Notes: generated by a model from the letters alone, not told the origin. Shown: positions 19,607-31,623, counted from the stretch's first letter. The stretch is DNA of 64,000 bases from Siphonodentalium dalli (GCA_032622095.1 CP136066.1:187774716-187838715), one strand, 5' to 3'. Program-made: numbers and translations.

Positions 19607-22585
19607 CTCCATTGGTAGGCTCCATTTGCCGCCTCCACAATTCGTAGTATTCGATCCTCCCACCAGGCTGTGTCGGGACCTGCCACTGTACGAGCACCCC
19701 AGCATGTCGTCCTTCACCGTCAGCCAACGCAATTAAATCCGGAGGGCTCAGCCCAGTGGGAGCCAATTCTAATGTTCTCACATCAACAGCTGGACTTAGT
19801 ACACAGCCCTGCTCTGTGCAGGCCTGAACTCTATACACATACTCCATCCAAACATTCAGACCAAGGATTGTATGAGACAGAACGTTTATTCCACCAGTAT
19901 AAACAATCTGATTCGACGAATAGATAGTGTAGTTGACGAGATTTCCGCTGGGGTTAATCGGTGGGTTCCATGAAATTAAAACGCTCGACGACGTTAAAGC
20001 TTGGGCAGATGGTGCCTCCATGCCTGTTGGTGAAGTCGGGTAGGTTTTCGCTGAAACAGGCGGACTTTCTATTGAACCAACTTGGTTAGAAGCTGATATG
20101 GTATATGTGTAAACTTGAGCAGAATTCAGATCATAGTCTATGTACGATGTTGCTAAATTCTGACCGAATTCAGCATTTTCTGTATAAATTAGTGAACCAT
20201 TTCGTTTGATATCATAAGAAATTATCACCCCATTTGGTTGCGATGGTGGGAACCATGATACCTCAATCGACCTCGCACTAAGAACGTTAATCATTGGTCG
20301 GTCCATTCCATGAGGTTTTGCCGGATTAGGTCTTCCATTAACGACCATACTCTCCGTACATCCACCAGTAGTACATGCAGTCAAGGTGAAAACATACAGA
20401 TGATACGGCATTAAATCTCCGTTGACAATAGTAGTAGCCGTCCCAGTGAACACAATCATCCCATCTCTTCGTAAATAATAATGACTTATAAATCCATTTG
20501 TGATGTCCGGTTCCTCCCATTTGAGCAGAAGAGCTGTTGAATTGAGGACGTCAACAGTGGGCGGCATTACATACAACGGTGCAGCTTCATTGGTTTTCGC
20601 ATTTGTTGGTAAACTATCTGTACAGCCTGCACCAGAACAAGCAGTTAACACATAGCTATATACAGTAAATGGCAAGAGATTTTCATCGATAAATGATCGC
20701 GGATCTGTAGCAGAGAAGCTGAATGGCAAAGAGTCGTTCCGCTGAATTTGATAACCTTGAAGAATTCCGTTAACCTTGTCAGGATGTGCCCACTCTATTT
20801 TTAGAGAGTTCACATTGCGCTGAATTACTGTAACAGTTGGCTTATAAACTCCCTCTGGTGGTGACTGCAGTGTTGTTACAGTTTGCCATACACTGTCAGC
20901 ATAACCGACATTATTGTGAATTCGTATTTTATAACTATATTCTGTGTGCGGCTTGAGATTCATGTCGGTGTATGAGTAATTTAATGCACTCGTGTCTAAT
21001 GCCTCATAGATAACAACTTCGTTAGATGTTTGACGTTTCGTCCTCAGAATTCTCGTCACTCGTAATACCTGAAATTTGACAACCCTTCCATTTGGATTGG
21101 CCGGCTTTGTCCACCTTAGAGTAACAGATGTTGAATTAACATCACCCATCACTGGCCCAGATTGATCTGATGGTAGCACCTCAGATGTCCGAAACATTTG
21201 AGCTTTACCAAGAGTGCACCCAGCGGTCGTGCATGCTTCCAGCTTGTACGAATAATCAGTAAACGGCTCCAAATATCTCAATTCAAATTCTCTATGCAAA
21301 CCTTGATATGTGGGTGTCAGGGAGCCGGTCTCGAATATTCTGTATGTGCTAATTATACCATTTGGTTTGACTGGTTCTCCCCATCTGAGAATGAGAGCAG
21401 TTCCTGTATTGATTCTCTCCCCTTCCATCAGGAGTAGCTGCTCAGGTGAATCCTGCATCGTCAGTGTCCTGACCCACTCGCTGTGGGCGGGGCCAGCAAT
21501 ATTGACAACCTCCACTCTGAAGTCGTATTCTCTGTAAGGTTCAAGGCCACTGACTTCTGTGCCATAAACAGAAGCGGGTACAGTTACAGAAATTATCGTT
21601 TCCTTGACTGTTGGGTTACCAGTATAAAATCGATACTGCACCCGATATAATGTAATAATCCCATTGGGTGATTTTGGAACATCCCACATAACAGAAACGG
21701 AGAATGCGCTCAAAACGAACACCTTCGGAACAACTAAATCAGAGGCTGGGGCTTCCTGCGTTCTAACAATCGTCCAGTTACTCGATGTATTCCCCTCCGA
21801 ATTCTCAGCATAAACTCGGAAAAAGTAGTTCTGAAAAGGAAGTAGCCTAGAGTAATTAAACATTGTTGTATCGCCGTCGACAGATCCAACTATTACATCA
21901 CTATCATTGTCCTTCTGATGGATAACATATTGTAGAATTATTCCATTTGGGTTGTGTGGTTTCAACCAAGATATATACACCGTCGTCGAGTTCAATGCTG
22001 TTATTAATGGATCAGCTAATCCACTAGGTGGCGCTTCTAAGGTTATGACCCTCGTTCGTGGTCCGGTGCTGCAGCCATTTGGCACCAGCCCTAAACACAC
22101 TTGTAACCTTATATTATATACGGTGTAAGGTCTTAAATTAGTCAGCATGAACGTGTTCACCAAACCAACACCAACGTTGAGTTCCGACGATGTCCCAGGA
22201 TTCACCAAGAGTCTGTATTGATCTATACCTGCGATGCTGGCGTCTTCCCATGACAGATATATATCCGATGAACTCAGAATCGTTGTGTTCGTGAACGGCG
22301 GAACAGTATCAAAGCTCTTAGATGGCAACTGTGTCTCAGCTTGAGTGCTATTGAGTCCGAACATTCCGTCATTAACCACCTCAACCATGTAGTAATACGT
22401 TCTGCCAGGGATCAGATGGGCATTGAGAAACATGAGATTGTCGGTGGTGTGGACTTTCGCCCATGTGTTATCGTATCGCCTGTAAAGGTTGTAGAGGAGT
22501 AGTTCTCCGTATAAAATCTCGACTTCTTTCCAGTAGATCTCTGCTGCTGTGGAATTCACGACAACGAAAGTGGGAGTAGCCATAC
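19607..22585 (-). CDS. USH2A: Usherin-like exon 18: giant exon with about ten FN3 domains
   Basis: A single uninterrupted reading frame of 2,979 bases, phase 1 in (ATTATTTTCAG acceptor), phase 1 out (CCAATGGAG|GTAAAAT donor). Ten FN3 modules of about 90-95 residues follow each other, marked by openings such as PPSGLADPLITALNSTTVYI, PASDLVVPKVFVLSAFSVSV, PSDQSGPVMGDVNSTSVTLR, PTVTVIQRNVNSLKIEW and PTGMEAPSAQALTSSSVLIS. An eleventh starts at LAPTGLSPPDLIALADG and is completed by exon 19. PNG or TNG turns and ACTxGC pairs recur, and NST sequons are common. Vertebrate USH2A also has a very large multi-FN3 exon, but whether it is the same domains needs an alignment. A candidate internal methionine start was rejected because the frame continues to the acceptor in phase with exon 17. 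Confidence 0.93.
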
Positions 22586-22647
22586 CTGAAAATAATAACA
22601 GGTTTCTTGTGTTGTGCCATATTCTAGTTGGCTCAAGGTGCTTTACA

Positions 22648-22794
22648 TACAGTAATGCCCTAAATAATCGACTCCTAACCACAGGATTTAGTCGGAAATA
22701 TGGCTTGTTGCAAGCTATATTTCCGACTAAATCCTGAAAAATTACCCATTATTCTGCTGTGGTTAAGAAGTCGATTATTTGCGGCATTACTGTG
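22648..22794. mobile_element. Palindromic MITE, family A, shortened
   Basis: Both arms are present, with deletions in the left arm and at the centre. It starts TACAGTAATGCCCTAAATAA. It lies 63 bp from the acceptor of the giant exon. Confidence 0.88.
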
Positions 22795-23423
22795 TGTACA
22801 AGTGAAAGATTAAAGATACGGGCGGCTTTCGTGGTGTGTGTTGCTGTTAAAATAGTCACATCCGCCAAAAACCTCCATAAACAGAAAGAATATTATAAAT
22901 AAGACAGATTTTATTATTATACCAATCATAAATATCATGTACATTGCATGTTATTGTCACGTTTGCATGCTTTGTTATGAAAACTGGGGTTATATTGGTA
23001 TCCATTTATACATGAAATAGGAAATTTAATTGACTTATTCAACATTTATTTTTAAATAACTCCTTAGTAACATTAGAAGCTATTATGTAGTCAAGGTTTT
23101 GTAATCAGGGCTTGTTTCATGACAATGCCAATAAAACTAAAAAAGAAACGAAACATTGACTTTGTGTGGCCTATATTAGTTTGTAAATATACTACAAAAA
23201 CTCTTCCCTAGATGAAAATAGTTGTGATAAAACCCCATAATCATGTTTAATATTTCACTCTATTATCAAGATTGTATATGTTCATTCCATATTCCCAAGT
23301 ATTAGCATATTGAATTACCAGTTCAATTTATGAAAAAAGTTTTCAGTTGAAATTGATTTCAAATGGATATTTGCATTATTTAACACATGACATCTAGGTT
23401 TCAAAGTAATTAGCAACAATTAC
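22795..23423. other. Intron, no recognised features
   Basis: AT-rich intron between the giant exon and exon 17. Nothing recognised. Confidence 0.4.
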
Positions 23424-23531
23424 CAATAGGAATTGACTGGAGCATCCTGACATATTGAGTGTCGCTGTCAGAACACCCTCCGTTTGTACAGATCCTGTAG
23501 AACGTACTGTGTTCTGTGTATGGAGTCAGAC
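23424..23531 (-). CDS. USH2A: Usherin-like exon 17: FN3 second half
   Basis: Phase 1 in (CATTTACAG acceptor), phase 1 out (CTATTG|GTAATTG donor), 36 residues: LTPYTEHSTFYRICTNGGCS, then DSDTQYVRMLQSIPIG. The LTPYTEHxxFYRICTNGGC run is the F-G part of an FN3 with the usual cysteine pair. It is too short to stand alone, but it fits between exons 16 and 18 without a frame break. Confidence 0.83.
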
Positions 23532-23558
23532 CTGTAAATGAACATAATAAAGGCTGCA

Positions 23559-23627
23559 AATAGTGTGCCTGTCATTTGCAGAATGAGGTCCCCAGAGGGT
23601 GAATTTTGTGATGCTATCCTGCACAGT
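23559..23627. mobile_element. MITE fragment, family C
   Basis: Left arm only (AATAGTGTGCCTGTCATTTG to GATGCTATCCTGCACAG), 28 bp from the acceptor of exon 17. Confidence 0.82.
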
Positions 23628-23682
23628 GCCACTTCTCCCTATTTTTGCCCCAGGGACAAGTGACTTCTCTTTCATATACGAG

Positions 23683-23899
23683 TACAGTAATGCCCTAAAT
23701 AATCGACTCCTTAACCACAGCAGAATTATGGGTCATTTTTCAGGATTTAGTCGGAAATATGGCTTGTTGCCATTCATCGGAAAGCTCTCACTGAGAGCTT
23801 TCTGATGAATGGCAACAAGCCATATTTCCGACTAAATCCTGAAAAGTTACCCATAATTCTGCTGTGGTTGGGGAGTCGATTAATTAGGGCATTACTGTA
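23683..23899. mobile_element. Palindromic MITE, family A, full length
   Basis: 217 bp, TACAGTAATGCCC to GGGCATTACTGTA. The two arms of about 105 bp are nearly perfect complements, meeting at TCACTGAGAG. Confidence 0.93.
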
Positions 23900-24292
23900 T
23901 TACCCATTTCTTTACTAAATACTCATTGACAAGTAGTTCCCTAAGGCTAATATAAATAAATTGCTAGATTTACATCCAACTTTTACAGAAAAATGGGGCG
24001 GGAGGCCAAATTTTATTTTTTATATTTTATTCTTCCTAACATAAATGGCCAGAGACAGTTCAAGATATTTAAGCAGTTTCCTATCTTATATATTACAAGT
24101 TGATTTAGATTGTCCAATTTGATCAAAATAGACTGATTAATGGGCATGAGAAAAAAGGTTTACATGTAAGATATCCAAATAAAAAAAATTGAAGAGGGGA
24201 CTAAAATTAAGGTCGGGAGGGGATGTAAATCTAACATATTTTTTATACTTAGGAAATGTTCAGCTACTGGTAATAAGTTCAACAAATGACCC

Positions 24293-24520
24293 TGTGCCAG
24301 TGCATTCTCTTATATATGCGAGTCGACCATAGGTCGCCTCGCATATATAAGAGAATGCATTGGCTTAACACATTAAAAATTATAAAATTGTTAAAGAATG
24401 TAAGAAAAAATGGTAAAAAGTGTTAAAAAAAAGATTTTTTTTTAGGCCAATGCATTCTCTTATATATGCGAGGCGACCTATGGTCGACTCGCATATATAA
24501 GAGAATGCATTGGCACAGGG
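24293..24520. mobile_element. Double palindrome of family B without TTAA ends, nested
   Basis: CCCTGTGCCAGTGCATTCTC to GAATGCATTGGCACAGGG with the AAAATT..AAAAAA spacer. It splits a family F remnant (AATAAGTTCAACAAATGAC before it, TGAACATTTCCCAC after it). Confidence 0.85.
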
Positions 24521-24598
24521 CATAACTGAACATTTCCCACAAATAAAATGAATCATTCTGCTCTTGTATTATTTGTTAGTTTGTCTGCTTATATTTCC

Positions 24599-24991
24599 TT
24601 AACCCTTTACCCAACAAACCGGCAAAATAAAGCTTCAACAGCCTAAAATATCTTCGGTCTGTCTCAATAGAACCATACAAATATGGATATCATTGGAACC
24701 GGCTCCTTGACCACATTGTGATAGTTACAGTTATGCCCTGTGCCAATGCATTCTCTTATATATGCGAGTCGACCATAGGTCGCCTCGCATATATAAGAGA
24801 ATGCATTGGCCTAAAAAAACACTTTTAACATTAACACTTTTTACCATTTTTTCTTACATTCTTTAACAATTTTATAATTTTTAATGTGTTAAGCCAATGC
24901 ATTCTCTTATATATGCGAGGCGACCTATGGTCGACTCGTATATATAAGAGAATGCATTGGCACAGGGCCGTTCTGTTGGGTAAAGGGTTAA
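24599..24991. mobile_element. piggyBac-like MITE, family B, full length
   Basis: TTAACCCTTTACCCAACAAA to GTTGGGTAAAGGGTTAA. Near-identical to 1511-1910 over its whole length, including the GGCTCCTTGACCACATTGTG segment, which points to recent activity. Confidence 0.9.
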
Positions 24992-25340
24992 AGACATATT
25001 ATGTACTTGTTCGGGTGCGTGAAACTGATAAGTTAGTGTTCTGTCGCTATGCCAAATGAAGGAATGTAACTTTCTATTAACATGACCAAAAATCTGAAGC
25101 AAATCGACTACACCATTCCATAGAACACATCGTCTGAACTACACTCAATTGTAAATATTTACTACTCGTTTTGGGACAAACAAAAATTATTACGCCATCG
25201 AGAGTCATTGCATTTAATTAACATATAAGAATGATGGTGCGTGTTGTAAATTTGGAAATAATTAAAAATTACTACTTTGAACAAGATTACTCTCCATTTC
25301 TATTTGACAACCCTAGCTGAGTGTTTCTCATCACTTTAAC
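24992..25340. repeat. Dispersed repeat, second copy at 45373-45741
   Basis: AGACATATTATGTACTTGTT, ...CTCAATTGTAAATATTTACT, ...GCCATCGAGAGTCATTGCAT and CTCCATTTCTATTTGA occur in the same order in both copies, with roughly four-fifths identity by eye. A weaker relative starts at 35715. Confidence 0.8.
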
Positions 25341-25444
25341 ATTCCTCTAGATGTATAATAGACCATTCCAATGTATACTGTGATAACTCAATGGGAGAAT
25401 CCATTTAGTAAAGCAAGGGTTGAGTGGAAAAGACATTCTCTCAC

Positions 25445-25640
25445 CTGTAAACTCTATCTCCATTTCCTCTCCATATGAAACCTGTGTTCGTTTGCCATCT
25501 AAAAAAACCGAGTAGTTAGAAATTTTCCCGTTTGAGAACTTTGGCTCATACCATTCGACCCGAAATGATGTTGAGGTAAGGTTCATGATTGTTGGTGCCT
25601 TAATTCCATCTGGGGCCGTCTCCAAGGTAACTACGCTTAT
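25445..25640 (-). CDS. USH2A: Usherin-like exon 16: FN3 first half
   Basis: Phase 0 in (GCATTTCAG acceptor), phase 1 out (GTTTACAG|GTGAGAG donor), 65 codons. ISVVTLETAPDGIKAPTIMN closes the preceding FN3 and starts a new one. Next come TSTSFRVEWYEP, FSNGKISNYSVFLDGKR and EEMEIEFTG. Sequons NLT and NYS are visible. Confidence 0.87.
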
Positions 25641-25735
25641 CTGAAATGCAAGGAAAAAACATTTGTATTATTTTCAACTTAGCTATTAACCGACAATTTA
25701 CTGAATGGGTTCTCATTTTATCCCATTCAGTTCTA

Positions 25736-25842
25736 TACAGTAATGCCCTAAATAATCAACTCCTTAACCACATCAGAATTATGGGTAATTTTTCAGGATT
25801 TAGTCGGAAATATGTCTTTTTGCCATTCATCGGAAAGCTCTC
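25736..25842. mobile_element. Half of a palindromic MITE, family A (left arm)
   Basis: TACAGTAATGCCCTAAATAA to CATCGGAAAGCTCTCC. The right arm is missing. Confidence 0.86.
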
Positions 25843-25910
25843 CCCATTTGGTTATAAGGGAGAAGTTGATTGTTATCAGTGATAAATAACAATGGCTGAA
25901 GTTCAATTTC

Positions 25911-26248
25911 CACCCCTACATCACCCTTCTATAATCCAATAAGTATTATGTCCCCCCCCCCTACATCACCCTTCTATAATCCAATAAGTATTATGTCCCC
26001 CCCTACATCACCCTTCTATAATCCAATAAGTATTATGTCCCCCCCCACCCCTACATCACCCTTCTATAATCCAATAAGTATTATACACCCCCACATCACC
26101 CTTCTATAATCCAATAAGTATTATACACCCCCACATCACCCTTCTATAATCCAATAAGTATTATACACCCCCACATCACCCTTCTATAATCCAATAAGTA
26201 TTATACACCCCCACATCACCCTTCTATAATCCAATAAGTATTATGCAA
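25911..26248. repeat. 40-bp tandem repeat, eight copies
   Basis: The unit CATCACCCTTCTATAATCCA, ATAAGTATTAT, then a C-rich joint. The joint varies in C-run length in the first copies and is fixed as ACACCCCCA in the later ones, which shows two rounds of expansion. Confidence 0.93.
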
Positions 26249-26329
26249 TACAAGAGCCTGATTATAAAACCATTATAGTGAGTAAAGAACACCATTATAA
26301 TCATTAAATATGCTGTTGGGATGTATACA

Positions 26330-26546
26330 TACAGTAATGCCCTAAATAATCGACTCCTTAACCACAGCAGAATTATAGGTCATTTTTCAGGATTTAGTTG
26401 GAAATATGGCTTGTTGCCATTCATCAGAAAGCTCTCACTGAGAGCTTTCCGATGAATGGCAACAAGCCATATTTCCGATAAAATCCTGAAAAATTTCCAA
26501 TAATTCTGCTGTGGTTAAGGAGTCGATTATTTAGGACATTACTGTA
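26330..26546. mobile_element. Palindromic MITE, family A, full length
   Basis: TACAGTAATGCCC to GGACATTACTGTA, 217 bp, few mismatches between arms. Confidence 0.92.
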
Positions 26547-27136
26547 AGTATACATTCCACCGAATGGTTCATTCTTTATAAGTAGAAATGATCAGATGCT
26601 AATTTATAAGCAGACAACAAACAGATAAACAGTAGGGATTCATTTGTGGGGTGTTCAAATTAATAAGATAAAAAAAATCAGCAATATGCTGTTTATTAGA
26701 CTTATTAGATGAACATAATTCTGATCCTAAACAAATCTGTCGCTCACATAATAATCAGCTATCTACTATTTCAACCAGCAAAATAATTCAATCACAGGTC
26801 TTTGTCAGAGTTGACCAGTGCAAATTTCCGGAGATCAGATCAGATGATTGATGTACTAATGAAGGGCCTATTCCCCTTTGTGTGCATCACACTTTTGATC
26901 TTTTAAACCTTTTGATTAAAATAAAAATGATTTTTGAATTTTGTATAGATTGAACTCCTTGCTCAATTTGACCCAAAAAAAATCAAATGTTAATTCAAAA
27001 TTTTGAAAAACTAACGGCATTATAACATCTGCCAGGGTACCCCAAGTCACCACACTAAATATGTTTGAAATCTGTCCAGGGGTCCGGGAGAATATCCTAC
27101 TCTTTAAAATATATAAATATAGGTGACGAATTTTAC

Positions 27137-27489
27137 CTGCTGACTGTCGACACATCCAGCTCGTGTACATGCAGTAAGCCTGTACTTGTATGTCTTAAAT
27201 GGCTGAATGTCCTTTTCATCAACAAAATCAAACAGCAAGCCACTGAAAATCTCTAGTTCATCTCTACGTAGTATATAATCAATAACAACACCATTTGGTT
27301 TTTTGGGAGGGTTCCATCTCAGATATACTCTGTAATATTCATCGGGATCAGAGAATGCCATGGGTGGAACGAGGTTCTCAGGAATAGCCTCCCTTGTTTT
27401 GATGAGTGTGTAGTCACTTGTCGTCACGCCCGCTAAATTCTCAGCAACCACAGCATAGGAGTACTCTGAGAACGGTTTCAATGTATCAT
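27137..27489 (-). CDS. USH2A: Usherin-like exon 15: second half of the interrupted FN3 and most of the next
   Basis: Phase 1 in (GCTTTTCAG acceptor), phase 0 out (CAGTCAGCAG|GTAAAATT donor), 118 residues. DTLKPFSEYSYAVVAENLAG then SDYTLIKTREA gives strands E-G that pair with the A-C strands of exon 9. PENLVPPMAFSDPDEYYRVY, LRWNPPKKPNGVVIDYILRR and KDIQPFKTYKYRLTACTRAG form the following FN3. Confidence 0.88.
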
Positions 27490-27545
27490 CTGAAAAGCAA
27501 GAAAAGCCAGGGAACATCATGAATTTTCTGCTCTCATTTTTCAAT

Positions 27546-27762
27546 AACAGTAATGCCTTAAATAATCGAGTCCTTAACTACAGCAGAATTATGGGTAACT
27601 TTTCGCAATTTAGTCGGAAATATGGCTTGTTGCCATTCATCGGAAAGTTCTCACTGAGAGCTTTCTGATGAATGGCAACAAGTCATATTTCCGACTAAAT
27701 CCCGAAAAGTTAACAATAATTCTGCTGTGGTTAAGGAGTCAATTATTTAGGGCATTACTGTA
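27546..27762. mobile_element. Palindromic MITE, family A, full length
   Basis: ACAGTAATGCCTTAAATAAT to TAGGGCATTACTGTA. It starts 57 bp from the acceptor of exon 15. Confidence 0.92.
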
Positions 27763-27854
27763 TATTGCTGTTTAATTTAAAAGTGAATGTAGTAATCCAG
27801 AAGGCTTTCTTTTTCTTCTGATAACAAGAACAATTAATTGTCCATAGTTGAGCT

Positions 27855-28505
27855 TTAAAGGGGTACTGTACACTAAGATAGGCGATTTTTTTATTTACTC
27901 CCATTGAAATAACTTTCAAGTTAGATTGTGTTCGTGTTATATGAGTTTCGTATAAACCTAATTTAGCGAAGAAAATATTGATCTTGGAAACAAAAATATT
28001 ACGATTTCAAACTACGCGCCATGTTTTTGACCTTCACTGGAGAAGACGCAGGTCGCAGGAAGAACCGGAAGTTCATTGCTCACAGCTTCGATTGATGCAT
28101 TCAATCTCTTCCATTGAACAATCTCACTCCCTATAAAATACTTGACGATTTATGACTCTTGTTTCTTTCTCCTTTTTCCAGAATCGGTTATAACGGGCCT
28201 TCTTTTGCAGGTAACATGTTTTGTTTGCAACTCAATAATGTTCGTGAATGGCCATCGATAAAAGACACGCAACATATGCGATTTCAAGAACGGTAACTCG
28301 TAACGGCATAATTCTCCATTTTATGACTCCAGCCATAAATGAATTTATATTAAATAATTCAATTTTACTTTTACGATAGCCTGTTAACCGGAACGTTTTC
28401 AGTAGACATCGTCGACTCAAATTAGTTATTTTATAATATAATATTCATATTAGATCGCTATTGTCACTGGGAATTTATTGAAATTGGGGTACAGTACCCC
28501 TTTAA
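27855..28505. mobile_element. Nonautonomous element with AAAGGGGTACTGTAC ends, family H
   Basis: Inverted termini TTAAAGGGGTACTGTACAC and GGGGTACAGTACCCCTTTAA bound about 650 bp without a coding region that I recognise. Related termini occur at 35862-36180 and 59568-60020. Confidence 0.8.
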
Positions 28506-29654
28506 TGGTTGATGATGTACTTTGAAACCGAAATATTTGATGTCCATTGTGATGCTTTTGACAGTTTTATATCACAAGAAAGTCCTGCAGACTAAAATGA
28601 CCTTTTTTTGTCTTGTATGCTGTCAGACTAAAGCATCCAGAGTCATGTATTAATTAAAATTATTGACTTTGTCAAAAGTTTATATTCTCGCAATGACAAT
28701 CCCAAGCAGACATGTTAAGTTTTTGAAAATAGCAATCCGGGAGATTTTTGTGGGAGGGGCCACCTCCAATTTGAGACCGCATTTTCTGTTCACCAACTGG
28801 TTTATTCTATATATCACCTGCAATGGACAATCACTTGTTAAACGCGGCCACCTAATTTTCAGTTCAAAACACAAATTCCACCTGTGTTGATTGAGAGACC
28901 ACCACCATTTATTGAAGAGAAAGAAACAGACACTTTGTATAAACTAAGTAAAACTACTCAGAATTCCACTGGATACAGTCGGATCTGCGCAAAACCAAAA
29001 GTACAAAATCGGAATAAACTACAAAATGGACTCATCTTACAGTTTAACTCCCAAAAGAAACTGACACATTCCACAATTTATTAGCAAATTTTAAAAAGCA
29101 GAAACTTCCGTTTAAAATAACTAAAAATGAACCCAAGTTACACAGGTTACAACCGGACATGTATGCGTGAAACCGAAAGAACAAATTGACCCTTCGTACA
29201 GTTTTACCCGCAAACAAAATGGACACATTCCGTTCGCAATGCATACCACTAATCTGTTACTTAGAAATGTTCATCAATGGGGCCTTACAATACAGCTGCA
29301 CACGTGTGATTATACGTATTGTACACTATAACAACACCCTTTATACGTGTGGCTTCACCAGAGTGTGAAAATAAATTAATATCAGTCACAGTTCACCACT
29401 GATCAGTCTTCAATCAGAGGGAACATCAAAAGTTACCGATGGTACATTCTGTGAATGTTAATGTGTAGGTATTTACAGTACCGGATATAAGGAAATCCCT
29501 CCCCGCAAAAGCACGAATATTTATGGGGGGTTATTTGCAGAATTGCCGTGGCTATCCGTTAGTCTCACGGACAATCAATGAAACTTAACAGCTCTGATCC
29601 CAAGATAATGCATAGTAATTTATACAAATGAGAACAATGGTTTAGTTGACTCAC

Positions 29655-29855
29655 CAACAATATTAAACTCAGAGCCACTGTAGATCCTATCAAGTTCTGA
29701 CACACATCTCTCGTTGAGCAGGGATTGTATAATGGTTCGATTCTCTATGGATAACTCCGTGGAGTAGCAGGTAGATGATGACATGTCTAAGTCGCACCTG
29801 TCACACAAAGCCTGATCCTGCTGAGACTTCTTACACAACACACCTGTTCCACAAT
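29655..29855 (-). CDS. USH2A: Usherin-like exon 14: end of the cysteine-rich block
   Basis: Phase 1 in (TCTGTTTAAAG acceptor), phase 1 out (TATTGTTG|GTGAGTC donor), 66 codons. It encodes CGTGVLCKKSQQDQALCDRC, DLDMSSSTCYSTELSIENRT, then LLNERCVSELDRIYSGSEFN. Cysteines are single or C-x2-C here, not CC pairs, so this is a distinct sub-module. The exit codon joins DDTLKPFSEYS of the next exon, returning to the FN3 fold. Confidence 0.84.
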
Positions 29856-29956
29856 CTTTAAACAGAAAGACAATCAATGAACTTATTTTAAAATGTTCAG
29901 CGTAGTGTTGAAACGACTAGAAAATTTCGCAGCTCCTAGTCAACACCAACCATATC

Positions 29957-30390
29957 AAGCCTGTCATTTGCAGAATGAGGTCTCCAGAGGGTGCATTTAG
30001 CATAGTGGTCTAGCATCACCAAATTCACCCTCTGGGGAGCTCATTCTGCATGGCCTCATCTGCTAATGGGAGACATTGACTCAGATTGAAGTTCCCAAAT
30101 GGTGAATATTGTGATGTACACCTATTGGGAACCTCGATTATGCAATATGGGATATAGAGAAACAAAACTAACAAAGAAATAGGAATCTGTGTGAAGAAGT
30201 TTCCGTAGAAATTTTATAATAAAGAAACTTTTCAGAGAAGATGATACGGTTCAAGATTGAGTTTAGTGTGCCTGTCATTGGCAGAATGAGGTCCCCAGAG
30301 GGTGAATTTAGTGACACTATCCCACATAGAGGGCTAGCATCACTAAATTCACCCTATGGGGACCTCATTCTGCTTAGGCCTCATCTCTGG
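29957..30390. mobile_element. Two adjacent degenerate copies of family C
   Basis: GTCATTTGCAGAATGAGGTC at about 29963 and GTCATTGGCAGAATGAGGTC at about 30278 each start a partial hairpin. The inner GGCCTCATCTGCTAATGGGA and GCTTAGGCCTCATCTCTGG are the long-form interior. Confidence 0.75.
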
Positions 30391-30425
30391 AAAGTTTCTT
30401 TATTATCAAATTTCTATAGAAACTT

Positions 30426-30538
30426 CTCACTGAGAGCTTTCCGATGAATGGCAACAAGCCATATTTCTGACTAAATCCTGAAAAATTACCAATAATTCTG
30501 CTGTGGTTAAGGAGTCGATTATTTATGGCATTACTGTA
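30426..30538. mobile_element. Half of a palindromic MITE, family A (right arm)
   Basis: TCACTGAGAGCTTTCCGATG to GGCATTACTGTA. The left arm is replaced by family C sequence. Confidence 0.85.
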
Positions 30539-30769
30539 GTTGACTTAATCGTAGCAACACTAGTTCAGAGATTTATTGAATAAAAGACCATAGCAATATG
30601 GTGTGTATAGTACCAGTATAGCATGACAGAAGAATAAAGATATTCAATTGGACACACCTCACAATATGATTGCAAATGCTGTCAACAGTGACTGGTGTTC
30701 AAAGTCCTTACAAATGAATGAATAGGAATCAAGTAACTACCGATCTTCTAGTTCTAGTAATGAAAGAGG

Positions 30770-30945
30770 ATAACCCTTCCATGACTGGAGCTTCCTGAAA
30801 TTTTTCAAAAACCCTGTGCCAATGCAATATGTTATATATATGAGTCTCCCATGCATTGGTCTAACAATATTTACCTTGACCTTGTAGGCCAGTGCATTCT
30901 CTTATATATGCGAGGCTCCTTATGTTAGACTCGCATGTATAAGTT
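30770..30945. mobile_element. MITE, family B, right end lost
   Basis: ATAACCCTTCCATGACTGGA to ACTCGCATGTATAAGTT. It runs directly into the 85-bp tandem array. Confidence 0.75.
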
Positions 30946-31270
30946 ATCAGCACAAGCATATGTGAGAAGCATGTGTGATTGGATTATATCCAATGACGTT
31001 ACAGCAACTCAGTGTAAACACCCACCTTGGTCCATGACTGAGTTATCAGCACAAGCATGTGTGATTGGATTATATCCAATGACGTTTCAGCAACTCAGTG
31101 TAAACACCCACTTTGACCATGACTGAGTTATCAGCACAAGCATGTGTGATTGGATTATATCCAATGAAGTTACAGCAACTCAGTGTAAACACCCACCTTG
31201 GTCCATGACTGAGTTATCAGCACAAGCATGTGTGATTGGATTATATCCAATGAAGTTACAGCAACTCAGG
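30944..31270. repeat. 85-bp tandem repeat, about four copies
   Basis: The unit TTATCAGCACAAGCATGTGT, GATTGGATTATATCCAATGA, CAGCAACTCAGTGTAAACAC, CC..TTGGTCCATGACTGAG. Copy starts are at 30944, 31043, 31128 and 31214. It contains the palindrome ATTGGATTATATCCAAT. Confidence 0.9.
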
Positions 31271-31623
31271 GAACTGTGAATCTTCTCCAACCCGCAGCAT
31301 TCCTCGTCAGATGTTTTCTTCTCCTCTGGACTCACATATTCATGAACCTGGAATCCCAATGCATGGTGAAAAAGTTGAAACTAAAGATAAGATTCTTAGT
31401 ACATATACATTAGAATCAGAATTGAATCTTCGTTTTAAAGACATTATATGGAAAATATGCAAAGTGGATATGATATCCCAGAATTCTCTCCTATGTAGCT
31501 CAATTTCTTATATACGGTAGTCAATAAGTAAATCAAACATTTTTTTCTAACACATGGTAAGCAGAACTTAAATCAAAAGTGAAAAAAAGTAATTTAGCAT
31601 GGAACCCTGAGTAAGTGTTTTCA

